Assembly (NCBI RefSeq): GCF_002855795.1
Contig: NZ_NJPO01000047.1
Location: 1 to 13,931, forward strand
DNA length: 13,931 bases
Origin: Candidatus Palibaumannia cicadellinicola
GTDB taxonomy: Bacteria > Pseudomonadota > Gammaproteobacteria > Enterobacterales > Enterobacteriaceae
Direction: 5' to 3'
Below, piece after piece: positions 7,153 to 13,931 of the stretch (position 1 is the stretch's first letter; each line of letters begins with the position of its first letter). A model generated the notes under the pieces. It was not told where the DNA came from. It worked only from the letters and a program-made list of their open reading frames with translations, and did no database searches. The position numbers and the translations under genes were made by a program.

Positions 7153-7458
7153 TTACCAGCTAGCTTTTCTTAAACCTGGAATTTCTCCACGCATCGCAGC
7201 TTCGCGTACTTTAATACGGCTTAAACCAAACTTTCGTAAGAAAGCATGCGGCCGACCTGTTTGACTACAGCGATTTCGTTGACGAGATGGGCTAGAATCT
7301 CGCGGTAGTTTTTGTAGCTTGAAAACAGCATCCCAACGTTCTTCAGTAGAAGAATTGACATTTAATATAATTTGTTTGAGTTTAATACGTTTAGTAAATA
7401 ATTTTGTTGCTAACATAACTCTTTTAATTTCACGTACTTTGATAGACTGTTTAGCCAT
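7153..7458 (-). CDS. rpsN: 30S ribosomal protein S14 (zinc-free type)
   Basis: S14 is a late-binding 30S head protein near the aminoacyl-tRNA site. It is 101 aa, as in E. coli. The C-terminal half is nearly invariant: [50 protein letters not shown]. The zinc-ligand pattern of the short S14 form (CxxC...CxxC) is absent, placing it in the longer C-minus class of most gammaproteobacteria. The N-terminal half is more diverged. The ATG is at 7456-7458. The spacers on both sides (33 and 36 nt) are the longest inside the first part of the spc operon. Confidence 0.98.
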   Translation of the reverse strand: MAKQSIKVREIKRVMLATKLFTKRIKLKQIILNVNSSTEERWDAVFKLQKLPRDSSPSRQRNRCSQTGRPHAFLRKFGLSRIKVREAAMRGEIPGLRKASW

Positions 7459-7491
7459 TAGTGAGTTATACCTTTTGATGTGATAAAAATA

Positions 7492-8031
7492 TTATTTGCG
7501 AAATGGAAAATTAAATGCTGCTAATAAAGCATGTCCTTCATGATTAGATTTGGCTGTTGTTGTGATGGTAATATCCATACCACGAACATTATCAATCTTA
7601 TCATAAGTTATTTCAGGAAATATAATTTGTTCACATATACCTATGGTATAGTTACCATGCCCATCAAATGATTTTACGGAAAAACCACGAAAATCTCTAA
7701 TACGAGGTACCGCAATCATAATTAGTTTTTCAAAAAACTCCCACATACGTTTTCCACGTAATGTAACTTTACAGCCTATAGGATAACCCTGACGAATTTT
7801 AAAGCTAGCAATAGACTTACGTGCTTTAGTAATTAGTGGTTTTTGACCGGAAATAGCCATTAAATTAGCTACAGCGTGATCTAGTATTTTTTTATCAGCT
7901 ATTGCTTGACCAACACCCATATTAAGAGTAATTTTTTCTATTTTTGGAACTTGCATAATTGAATGATAGCTAAAATGGTTCATTAAATGAACCATCACTG
8001 TTTTTTGATAAAAATCTTGTAATCTTGCCAT
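7492..8031 (-). CDS. rplE: 50S ribosomal protein L5
   Basis: L5 binds 5S rRNA in the central protuberance and contacts P-site tRNA and S13. The protein is 179 aa, as in E. coli. Conserved segments include [75 protein letters not shown] and [24 protein letters not shown]. The ATG (8029-8031) follows a GGAG ribosome-binding site, 12 nt after rplX. In E. coli this start region is the S8 repression site. I could not confirm an S8-like fold here by eye. Confidence 0.98.
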   Translation of the reverse strand: MARLQDFYQKTVMVHLMNHFSYHSIMQVPKIEKITLNMGVGQAIADKKILDHAVANLMAISGQKPLITKARKSIASFKIRQGYPIGCKVTLRGKRMWEFFEKLIMIAVPRIRDFRGFSVKSFDGHGNYTIGICEQIIFPEITYDKIDNVRGMDITITTTAKSNHEGHALLAAFNFPFRK

Positions 8032-8043
8032 TTTTACTCCAAA

Positions 8044-8358
8044 CTAATTAATAATTTCGTCATTAGATTTAAAAATACGTACTTTTTTACCATTTTCCGT
8101 TCTAAACCTAATACGATCTCCTTTATTAATAGCAGTATTGAAGAGAGCAAGATTTGAAATATGAATTGTTGCTTCTTTTTCGACAATGTATCCTGGCTGA
8201 TTCATAGTTCGTACCGATTTGTGATGTTTTTTAATTATATTAATACCAGAAACAATGGCTCTACCAGTGGTAAAAACTTGTTTTACTTTTCCACGTTTAC
8301 CTTTATTTTTGCCAGTTAAGATAATTACTTCATCATGACAACGAATTTTAGCTGCCAT
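8044..8358 (-). CDS. rplX: 50S ribosomal protein L24
   Basis: L24 binds the 5' domain of 23S rRNA and initiates 50S assembly. It is 104 aa, as in E. coli. The KOW motif is at residues 13-25 ([13 protein letters not shown]), followed by [33 protein letters not shown] and the C-terminal [15 protein letters not shown]. The ATG at 8356-8358 follows AAGGAG, a strong ribosome-binding site, 10 nt after rplN. Confidence 0.98.
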   Translation of the reverse strand: MAAKIRCHDEVIILTGKNKGKRGKVKQVFTTGRAIVSGINIIKKHHKSVRTMNQPGYIVEKEATIHISNLALFNTAINKGDRIRFRTENGKKVRIFKSNDEIIN

Positions 8359-8368
8359 TATTTACTCC

Positions 8369-8783
<415 letters not shown>

Positions 8784-8796
<13 letters not shown>

Positions 8797-8816
8797 GGTT
8801 CATTTTGTGAACCGTT
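8784..8816 (-). terminator. Intrinsic terminator after rpsQ, end of the S10 operon
   Basis: On the minus strand AACGGTTCA and TGAACCGTT (8794-8802 and 8808-8816) form a perfect 9-bp stem with a 5-nt loop, followed at once by a T-rich tract (TATTTTTTAATA). A-rich sequence upstream of the stem could extend it and make it work in both directions. It sits in the 114-nt gap between rpsQ and rplN, the largest internal gap of the cluster. Confidence 0.82.
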
Positions 8817-8854
8817 AGGTCTTTTTAATTAAAGATACTTCTTAATGTTAAAAA

Positions 8855-9109
8855 CTATTGAATTGCTTGTTCTATTATACGGATAAGCATCCAAGACTTA
8901 GTTTTAGAAATAGGACGGCATTCTCTAATTTCTACTAGATCACCAATCTTACTACTATTATTTTCATCATGTACATGAATTTTGGTTGTTCGTTTTATAT
9001 ACTTACCGTATATCGGATGTTTAATAAAACGTTCAATAGCTACAACAATAGATTTATCCATTTTATCGCTAGTTACACGACCTTGTTTAATACGAATATT
9101 ATTACTCAC
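8855..9109 (-). CDS. rpsQ: 30S ribosomal protein S17 (GTG start)
   Basis: S17 is an early 16S-binding protein of the OB-fold type. The protein is 84 aa, as in E. coli. It contains [41 protein letters not shown] (about 9-49), [18 protein letters not shown], and a short hydrophobic end. The start is a GTG at 9107-9109; the next in-frame ATG (Met17) would remove a conserved strand. Only 1 nt separates it from the rpmC stop, so the stretch reads TAATGTGAG, with an overlapping out-of-frame ATG. The upstream ribosome-binding sequence is weak, so translational coupling to rpmC is likely. It is the last gene of the S10 operon, before a terminator. Confidence 0.96.
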   Translation of the reverse strand: MSNNIRIKQGRVTSDKMDKSIVVAIERFIKHPIYGKYIKRTTKIHVHDENNSSKIGDLVEIRECRPISKTKSWMLIRIIEQAIQ

Positions 9110-9110
9110 A

Positions 9111-9311
9111 TTATATACCCGTATTTTTAGTTTTTTCTGTTAATAATGTTTTAACACGTGCAATATTTTTACGTACTATTCTTAAAAAGTGCGTGTGCTT
9201 TAGCTCATTATTAGCGGCTTGTATACGTAAATTAAATTGCTCACGAAGTAAATTAAGTAATTCTATGCGTAGTTCTTTAATATTTTTGTTACGCAACTCT
9301 TGTGTTATCAT
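9111..9311 (-). CDS. rpmC: 50S ribosomal protein L29
   Basis: L29 is a two-helix protein beside L23 at the tunnel exit, close to where trigger factor and SRP dock. It is 66 aa (E. coli 63), with three extra residues at the C-terminus. The signature [20 protein letters not shown] (19-38) and the second helix [14 protein letters not shown] are present. Its ATG (9309-9311) overlaps the rplP stop by one base (TAATG), so translation is presumably coupled. rpsQ starts 1 nt after its stop. Confidence 0.97.
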   Translation of the reverse strand: MITQELRNKNIKELRIELLNLLREQFNLRIQAANNELKHTHFLRIVRKNIARVKTLLTEKTKNTGI

Positions 9312-9721
9312 TATATTATCATCTTATATACAAAAGTAGTTTTTATTGGTAATTTTGCTGCTGCTAATTGAAAAGCTTCGCGAGCTAATTCTTCTGTTAC
9401 TCCGTCAATTTCATATAATACTTTTCCTGGTTTGACTAATGCAACCCAATTTTCCACATTACCTTTACCTTTTCCCATACGTACTTCTAGTGGTTTTTCC
9501 GTAATAGGTTTATCGGGAAAAATACGAATCCACATTTTTCCTTGACGTTTAACTGCACGTGTTATTGTACGACGTGCCGCTTCTATTTGACGAGCGGTTA
9601 AACGACCACGGTTTATAGCTTTTAAACCGAAAGTACCGAAGTGAACATTTGCACCTAATGCTAAACCACGGTTACGACTTTTTTGCATCTTACGGAATTT
9701 TGTTCGCTTTGGCTGTAACAT
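9311..9721 (-). CDS. rplP: 50S ribosomal protein L16
   Basis: L16 lies at the A-site side of the peptidyl-transferase centre and the 50S central region. It is 136 aa, as in E. coli. Conserved segments are [61 protein letters not shown] and [25 protein letters not shown]. Arg81, hydroxylated in E. coli, is present. The ATG is at 9719-9721, 12 nt after rpsC. Its stop codon shares a base with the rpmC start. Confidence 0.98.
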   Translation of the reverse strand: MLQPKRTKFRKMQKSRNRGLALGANVHFGTFGLKAINRGRLTARQIEAARRTITRAVKRQGKMWIRIFPDKPITEKPLEVRMGKGKGNVENWVALVKPGKVLYEIDGVTEELAREAFQLAAAKLPIKTTFVYKMII

Positions 9722-9733
9722 TAGCGATGTTCC

Positions 9734-10432
9734 TCACTTACGGTTTTTACGTTGCTGATTTTTTGGTTGAACAGATAATTCTGGTTGTTCAACTTTCATC
9801 ATACCATCTAAAATTTCACCTTTAAATATCCAAACTTTTACTCCTATAACACCATAAGTAGTATGTGCTTCAGATATGCTATAATCGATATCTGCACGTA
9901 GAGTGTGTAAAGGTACACGACCTTCACGATACCATTCTGTACGTGCTATTTCCGCCCCACCTAAACGACCGCTAACTTCAACTTTAATTCCTTTAGCACC
10001 TAAACGCATAGCATTTTGTACAGCACGTTTCATAGCACGACGGAATATCACACGACGTTCTAGCTGTGAAGCAATGCTTTCAGCAACAAGTTTGACATTT
10101 AATTCCGGTTTGCGTACTTCAGTAATATTAATCTGTGCTGGAACACCAGTGATTTTTGCTATTGATTGACGTAGTTTTTCAATATCTTCACCTTTTTTAC
10201 CAATTACAATACCTGGACGTGCAGTATGAATAGTGATACGAATGCTTTTAGCTGGACGTTCAATAACTACTTTTGAAATAAAAGCTTTTGATAATTTACT
10301 TGTAATTAGTTCACGAACTTTAAAGTCACTATTTATATAGTGAGCGAATTCTTTAGTATTGGCATACCAAGTAGAGTTCCAGTGTTTAATAATTCCTAAC
10401 CGGATACCATAAGGATGCACTTTCTGACCCAT
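9734..10432 (-). CDS. rpsC: 30S ribosomal protein S3
   Basis: S3 is a 30S head protein that lines the mRNA entry tunnel and contributes to its helicase activity with S4 and S5. The protein is 232 aa (E. coli 233). The N-terminal segment [28 protein letters not shown] is followed by a type II KH domain with [10 protein letters not shown] (74-83). The C-terminal domain has [55 protein letters not shown] and ITS-type [15 protein letters not shown], then a charged tail. The ATG at 10430-10432 follows AGGAG, 16 nt after rplV. Confidence 0.98.
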   Translation of the reverse strand: MGQKVHPYGIRLGIIKHWNSTWYANTKEFAHYINSDFKVRELITSKLSKAFISKVVIERPAKSIRITIHTARPGIVIGKKGEDIEKLRQSIAKITGVPAQINITEVRKPELNVKLVAESIASQLERRVIFRRAMKRAVQNAMRLGAKGIKVEVSGRLGGAEIARTEWYREGRVPLHTLRADIDYSISEAHTTYGVIGVKVWIFKGEILDGMMKVEQPELSVQPKNQQRKNRK

Positions 10433-10448
10433 TACTAATCTCCTGATT

Positions 10449-10781
10449 TTAATGATCAGATACGAAAATTGTAATATGGCTAGTACGCTTTACAATATGA
10501 TCTACTCGACCTTTAGCACGAGGCATAATACGTTTTATGCTAGGTCCAACATCAATAAAAATTTTTGTTACTTTAAGATGATCAATATCCGCACCATCGT
10601 TATGGTCAGCGTTAGCAATAGCAGATTTTAGTACTTGTTTTATCAAATGAGCCGCTTTTTTGTTAGTATAAGTTAAAATGTCTAATGCTTGCGATGCTTT
10701 TTTACCACTAATTAATTTTGCTACTAAACGTAATTTTTGAGCTGAAGAACGAGCGTGATGATGTTTAGCAACTGTTTCCAT
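10449..10781 (-). CDS. rplV: 50S ribosomal protein L22
   Basis: L22 contacts all 23S rRNA domains, and its long beta-hairpin lines the peptide exit tunnel constriction with L4. It is 110 aa, as in E. coli. The [16 protein letters not shown] segment (9-24) and [26 protein letters not shown] are conserved. The hairpin [16 protein letters not shown] (81-96) is complete; E. coli macrolide-resistance deletions remove residues 82-84 here. The ATG is at 10779-10781 with AAGG upstream. The 48-nt spacer from rpsS is the longest within the S10 operon and contains direct TTAAGT repeats but no clear hairpin. Confidence 0.98.
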   Translation of the reverse strand: METVAKHHHARSSAQKLRLVAKLISGKKASQALDILTYTNKKAAHLIKQVLKSAIANADHNDGADIDHLKVTKIFIDVGPSIKRIMPRAKGRVDHIVKRTSHITIFVSDH

Positions 10782-10829
10782 TTGTTATACCTTGCATTCT
10801 ATAGTACTTTACTTAACATGTGACTTAAC

Positions 10830-11108
10830 TTAACGTTTTTTAGCTTTTTTATCAGCTGTATGGCCACGATAAGTCCTTGTGGGAGCAAATTCACCAAGTT
10901 TGTGACCAACCATTTCATCAGCAATAAAAATAGGCACATGTTGTCGTCCATTATGAATCGCGATAGTTAAACCTATCATTTGGGGAAATATTGTTGAACG
11001 ACGAGACCAAGTACGAATAGGTTTTTTATTACCAGTTTTCACCGCTTTCTCTACTTTCTGCAGTAAATGCAGATCTATGAAAGGACCTTTCTTGAGAGAG
11101 CGTGGCAT
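10830..11108 (-). CDS. rpsS: 30S ribosomal protein S19
   Basis: S19 forms part of the 30S head with S13 and S14 and contributes to inter-subunit bridge B1a. It is 92 aa, as in E. coli. It reads [20 protein letters not shown] at the start, then [30 protein letters not shown] (33-62) and the signature [20 protein letters not shown]. The C-terminus is basic (KKAKKR). The ATG is at 11106-11108 with AGAGGA upstream, 26 nt after rplB. Confidence 0.98.
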   Translation of the reverse strand: MPRSLKKGPFIDLHLLQKVEKAVKTGNKKPIRTWSRRSTIFPQMIGLTIAIHNGRQHVPIFIADEMVGHKLGEFAPTRTYRGHTADKKAKKR

Positions 11109-11134
11109 GAATAAATCCTCTAATAATTATTTAG

Positions 11135-11956
11135 CTAATAGCTACGATGATGTACAATAAATTTGTTAGTTCGTTGATTATGACGCGTTTTTTTACCTTT
11201 AGTTTTAACACCCCACGGAGATACTGGGTGTTTACCAAAATTCTTACCTTCGCCTCCACCATGAGGATGATCAATAGGATTCATAGCAGTACCACGAACT
11301 GTTGGACGAATACCACGCCAACGATTTGCACCAGCTTTACCTAAGACGCGTAGCATATGTTCAGTATTACCTACTTCACCTAAAGTAGCACGGCATTCAG
11401 AATTAATTTTACGTATTTCACCTGACCGTAAACGTAATGTAACATATTTTTCATCACGTGCTATTATCTGAATATAAGCCCCAGCAGAACGCGCTAATTG
11501 ACCACCTTTTCCTGGTTTTATTTCTACATTATGTACAGTAGAACCTAGCGGAATATTTCTCATTGGTAGAGTATTACCAATTTTTATTGCGACATTATTA
11601 CCAGAAATAATTGGGTCACCTACTTTTAATCCTTTAGGTGCTAAAATATAACGACGTTCACCGTCTCGGTATAATAGTAATGCGATATTAGCTGAACGAT
11701 TGGGATCGTACTCTATACGTTCTATGATTGCAGGAACGCTATCTTTATTACGTTGAAAATCTATTATACGATAACGTTGTTTATGTCCACCACCAATATG
11801 ACGTGTAGTAATGCGACCATTATTATTTCTACCACCAGATTTACTAATAGTTGTTAGTAACGGAATAAAAGGTTTTCCATTGTATAGTTCAGTATTAACT
11901 ACTTTTACTACATGACGTCTAGCAGGAGAAGTGGGTTTACATTTAATTATAGTCAT
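11135..11956 (-). CDS. rplB: 50S ribosomal protein L2
   Basis: L2 is a large, highly conserved 50S protein needed for subunit association and peptidyl-transferase function. At 273 aa it equals E. coli L2. The N-terminal OB-fold has [22 protein letters not shown]; the SH3-like domain has [28 protein letters not shown] and [12 protein letters not shown]. The C-terminal [24 protein letters not shown] contains the functionally important histidine (His229 of the mature E. coli protein, residue 230 here). The ATG at 11954-11956 overlaps the rplW stop as ATGA, implying coupled translation. Confidence 0.99.
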   Translation of the reverse strand: MTIIKCKPTSPARRHVVKVVNTELYNGKPFIPLLTTISKSGGRNNNGRITTRHIGGGHKQRYRIIDFQRNKDSVPAIIERIEYDPNRSANIALLLYRDGERRYILAPKGLKVGDPIISGNNVAIKIGNTLPMRNIPLGSTVHNVEIKPGKGGQLARSAGAYIQIIARDEKYVTLRLRSGEIRKINSECRATLGEVGNTEHMLRVLGKAGANRWRGIRPTVRGTAMNPIDHPHGGGEGKNFGKHPVSPWGVKTKGKKTRHNQRTNKFIVHHRSY

Positions 11957-12258
11957 TGCTTTAAGCAGCTCATAAGGTCTAAATCATGCTTATCTTTTAG
12001 GGTTATGTAAGCTTTTTTCCAATTCTTACGAAAACCAAAATTTCGTCCGTGACGTTTCATTTTACCCTTAATTATGACAGTACGTATTGCTTGTATTTTA
12101 GCTTGAAATAATTGATAAATAACATGTTTAATTTCAGCTTTAGTAGCATTTTTAGCTACTTTTAAAACAATAATATTATTTGTTTTGGTTAGCAAAGATA
12201 CTTTCTCAGAAACATGCGGGGCACGTAGTACTTTTAGTATACGATTTTCAGATATCAT
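11953..12258 (-). CDS. rplW: 50S ribosomal protein L23
   Basis: L23 sits at the exit of the peptide tunnel and is the docking site for trigger factor and SRP. It is 101 aa (E. coli 100). The family segments [12 protein letters not shown] (8-19) and [21 protein letters not shown] are present, as is the tunnel-side loop [20 protein letters not shown]. The very C-terminus is diverged, which is common. The ATG at 12256-12258 overlaps the rplD stop, and the TGA stop overlaps the rplB start (both ATGA), so rplD-rplW-rplB form a coupled block. Confidence 0.97.
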   Translation of the reverse strand: MISENRILKVLRAPHVSEKVSLLTKTNNIIVLKVAKNATKAEIKHVIYQLFQAKIQAIRTVIIKGKMKRHGRNFGFRKNWKKAYITLKDKHDLDLMSCLKQ

Positions 12259-12860
12259 GCTAACCTTTCCTCAAGTTTTTTTACGGAATCTACTGTGAAA
12301 ACAACTTTATCGAAAGATATTAAACTCATTAAATTAATGTTTGTAACATTATTAATCTTTACTTTATAAAGTTTACGTGCTGCTAATAATAAATTTGAAT
12401 CTAATTTACTTATTATTATTAATACACGTTCTAATTCCATATTTTTTAGTTTATATGCTAATAACTTAGTTTTGGGTGCTTCAATCGAAAATTCTTTAAC
12501 AATAATTAAGCGTTTTTGACGTACTAATTCCGACAAAATACTGGTTAAAGCTCCACGATACATTTTTTTATTAATTTTTTGGCTATAATCTCGCGGTTTA
12601 GCAGCAAAAGTGACACCACCAGAACGCCAAATAGGACTTTTAGTCGAACCAGAACGTGCACGTCCTGTACCTTTTTGGCGCCATGGTTTTTTATTAGAAC
12701 CTCTTACTTCAGCTTTATTTTTTTGAGCAGAAGTTCCTTGTCGTCCACATGCTGCATATGCCACAATAACCTGATGTATCAACGGTTCATTAAAATCCCG
12801 CCCAAAGATGGTTTCGGAAACAGACAACGCATTTTGCGTGTCTTGTAATACCAATTCCAT
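12255..12860 (-). CDS. rplD: 50S ribosomal protein L4
   Basis: L4 binds domain I of 23S rRNA, and its loop reaches the tunnel constriction. In E. coli it also represses its own operon by attenuation and translation control at the S10 leader. It is 201 aa, as in E. coli. Conserved parts are [19 protein letters not shown] (19-37), the tunnel loop [26 protein letters not shown] (57-82), [20 protein letters not shown] and FSIEAPKTK. The ATG at 12858-12860 follows AAGGAG, 10 nt after rplC. Whether L4 feedback survives depends on the shortened leader upstream of rpsJ. Confidence 0.98.
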   Translation of the reverse strand: MELVLQDTQNALSVSETIFGRDFNEPLIHQVIVAYAACGRQGTSAQKNKAEVRGSNKKPWRQKGTGRARSGSTKSPIWRSGGVTFAAKPRDYSQKINKKMYRGALTSILSELVRQKRLIIVKEFSIEAPKTKLLAYKLKNMELERVLIIISKLDSNLLLAARKLYKVKINNVTNINLMSLISFDKVVFTVDSVKKLEERLA

Positions 12861-12870
12861 TCTGATCTCC

Positions 12871-13506
12871 TTAATGTGAGAACTTTATAGCTGGTTTTAT
12901 CATTAGATCACTACCTATTGCTCCTGGAATGGCACCTTTTACTAATAGTAAATTACGTTTTAAATCAATACGTATGACATCTAAACTTTGAACAGTAACG
13001 CGTTTATTGCCCATGTGTCCTGCCATTTTTTTATTTTTAAAGACTTTTCCTGGAGATTGATTTTGACCAATAGAACCTGGTACTCGGTGAGATAATGAGT
13101 TACCATGGCTAGCATCTTGAGTATGAAAATTCCAACGTTTAACAGTACCTGAAAATCCTTTACCTTTAGAAATTCCTGTTACATCAACTTTTTTGATATT
13201 AGTTAATTCTTGAACTGTTATGCATTGTCCAATAGTTATATTATGGTTATTTTTAATACGAAACTCCCATAAACCACGACCTACTGTAACTTCTGCTTTA
13301 GCAAAATGCCCAGCTTCTGGTTTAGTAATTTTATTACTCTTTTTCTTGCCAGTAGTTACTTGTAAAGCACTATATCCATCTTTTTGAAGCGATTTCACTT
13401 GAGTAACTGTATTTACAGTAATTTCTATAACTGTTATAGGTATAGCAATACCATCTTCAGTAAAAAGACGAGTCATACCTATTTTACGTCCAATTAAACC
13501 TTTCAT
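12871..13506 (-). CDS. rplC: 50S ribosomal protein L3
   Basis: L3 is one of the two assembly-initiating 50S proteins, and its extended loop approaches the peptidyl-transferase centre. It is 211 aa (E. coli 209). Conserved parts are [48 protein letters not shown] and the loop [22 protein letters not shown]. The loop contains Gln150, the glutamine methylated by PrmB in E. coli. The start is the ATG at 13504-13506. A second ATG four bases upstream (13508-13510) is out of frame and closer to the AAGGAG site (13516-13521); it would encode only eight codons. Confidence 0.97.
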   Translation of the reverse strand: MKGLIGRKIGMTRLFTEDGIAIPITVIEITVNTVTQVKSLQKDGYSALQVTTGKKKSNKITKPEAGHFAKAEVTVGRGLWEFRIKNNHNITIGQCITVQELTNIKKVDVTGISKGKGFSGTVKRWNFHTQDASHGNSLSHRVPGSIGQNQSPGKVFKNKKMAGHMGNKRVTVQSLDVIRIDLKRNLLLVKGAIPGAIGSDLMIKPAIKFSH

Positions 13507-13528
13507 TCATTTGGACTCCTTAACTGAA

Positions 13529-13840
13529 TTAACCTAAACTGATTTGAACATCAACCCCAGCAGCTAGTTCTAAACGCATTAAAGCATCAACAGTTTTTTC
13601 CGTTGGTTCAACGATATCAACTAAACGTTTATGAGTATGAATAACATATTGATCTCTAGCATCTTTATTAACATGTGGAGAAATTAAAATGGTAAAGTGC
13701 TCTTTACGTGTTGGTAATGGAATAGGACCATGTACTTGAGCACCGGTACGTTTAGCAGTATCAACGATTTCTGCAGTTGATTGATCAATTAAACGATGGT
13801 CAAACGCTTTTAACTTAATACGAATTCTTTGATTTGGCAT
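13529..13840 (-). CDS. rpsJ: 30S ribosomal protein S10
   Basis: S10 is a 30S head protein and also the NusE partner of NusB in transcription antitermination. I chose the ATG at 13838-13840, giving 103 aa ([19 protein letters not shown]), the E. coli length, with GGAG upstream. The in-frame extension to 13891 starts at TTG and has no resemblance to S10. Conserved parts are [38 protein letters not shown] and [30 protein letters not shown]. It is the first gene of the S10 operon. Confidence 0.98.
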   Translation of the reverse strand: MPNQRIRIKLKAFDHRLIDQSTAEIVDTAKRTGAQVHGPIPLPTRKEHFTILISPHVNKDARDQYVIHTHKRLVDIVEPTEKTVDALMRLELAAGVDVQISLG

Positions 13841-13931
13841 TATACCAGCGCTCCAAAAATAACAAATACTTAATTGATATTTACATATCAAGGTGATTGA
13901 TTGTTTTTAACTAGTTTCAAGTAATATATTT
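13841..13931 (-). promoter_or_regulatory. S10 operon leader with small hairpin, cut by the window edge
   Basis: The 91 bases before rpsJ contain no gene. They hold one clear hairpin, TTGATAT and ATATCAA around a 4-nt loop (13874-13891), followed on the minus strand by a T-rich stretch ending in the rpsJ ribosome-binding site. A TTGAAA box occurs further upstream, but I find no convincing -10 partner, so no promoter is called. E. coli has a longer, multi-hairpin leader here through which L4 acts. Only a simple version could fit in the visible part. Confidence 0.35.

Noticed and set aside
13841..13891. N-terminal extension of S10 by 17 residues from a TTG
   Set aside because: S10 homology starts exactly at the ATG at 13838-13840 with GGAG before it. 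The extension overlaps a leader hairpin and has no family match.

Overview
The window is a complete, uninterrupted S10-spc-alpha ribosomal protein superoperon (28 protein genes, all on the minus strand, positions 13840 down to 252), followed at the left edge by two tRNA genes on the plus strand. Gene order, protein lengths and many long identical stretches match the enterobacterial arrangement (judged from memory of the E. coli proteins). The DNA is AT-rich, roughly one third to 40% G+C by eye, and intergenic spaces are short and almost pure A/T. This fits a gammaproteobacterium related to Enterobacterales with a reduced genome, most likely an insect endosymbiont. A Baumannia-like organism is a guess, not a demonstration.

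Layout, read right to left in transcription order. S10 operon: rpsJ, rplC, rplD, rplW, rplB, rpsS, rplV, rpsC, rplP, rpmC, rpsQ (13840-8855). It ends at a strong intrinsic terminator (8784-8816). spc operon: rplN, rplX, rplE, rpsN, rpsH, rplF, rplR, rpsE, rpmD, rplO, secY, rpmJ (8740-3180). Alpha operon: rpsM, rpsK, rpsD, rpoA, rplQ (3114-252). The products are components of the 30S and 50S subunits, the translocon channel SecY and the RNA polymerase alpha subunit. Spacing is mostly 1-50 nt, with ATGA overlaps at rplD/rplW/rplB and a 1-nt overlap at rplP/rpmC. All reading frames are intact, and the expected key residues are present where I could check them.

The left 250 bases hold tRNA-Gly(TCC) and tRNA-Thr(GGT), the glyT-thrT pair that precedes tufB in E. 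coli. Here the pair instead converges on the 3' end of the alpha operon. This is where the window departs from the ordinary. The tRNA-Gly gene is enclosed by a perfect 25-bp inverted repeat continuous with its acceptor stem, giving 31 uninterrupted base pairs. The upstream arm is also half of a perfect 17-bp hairpin at the window edge. The tRNA-Gly gene lacks an encoded CCA and has a mismatch in its anticodon stem. I found no new multi-gene system. This tRNA palindrome is the main candidate for something unusual, with an assembly or template-switch artefact as the chief alternative.
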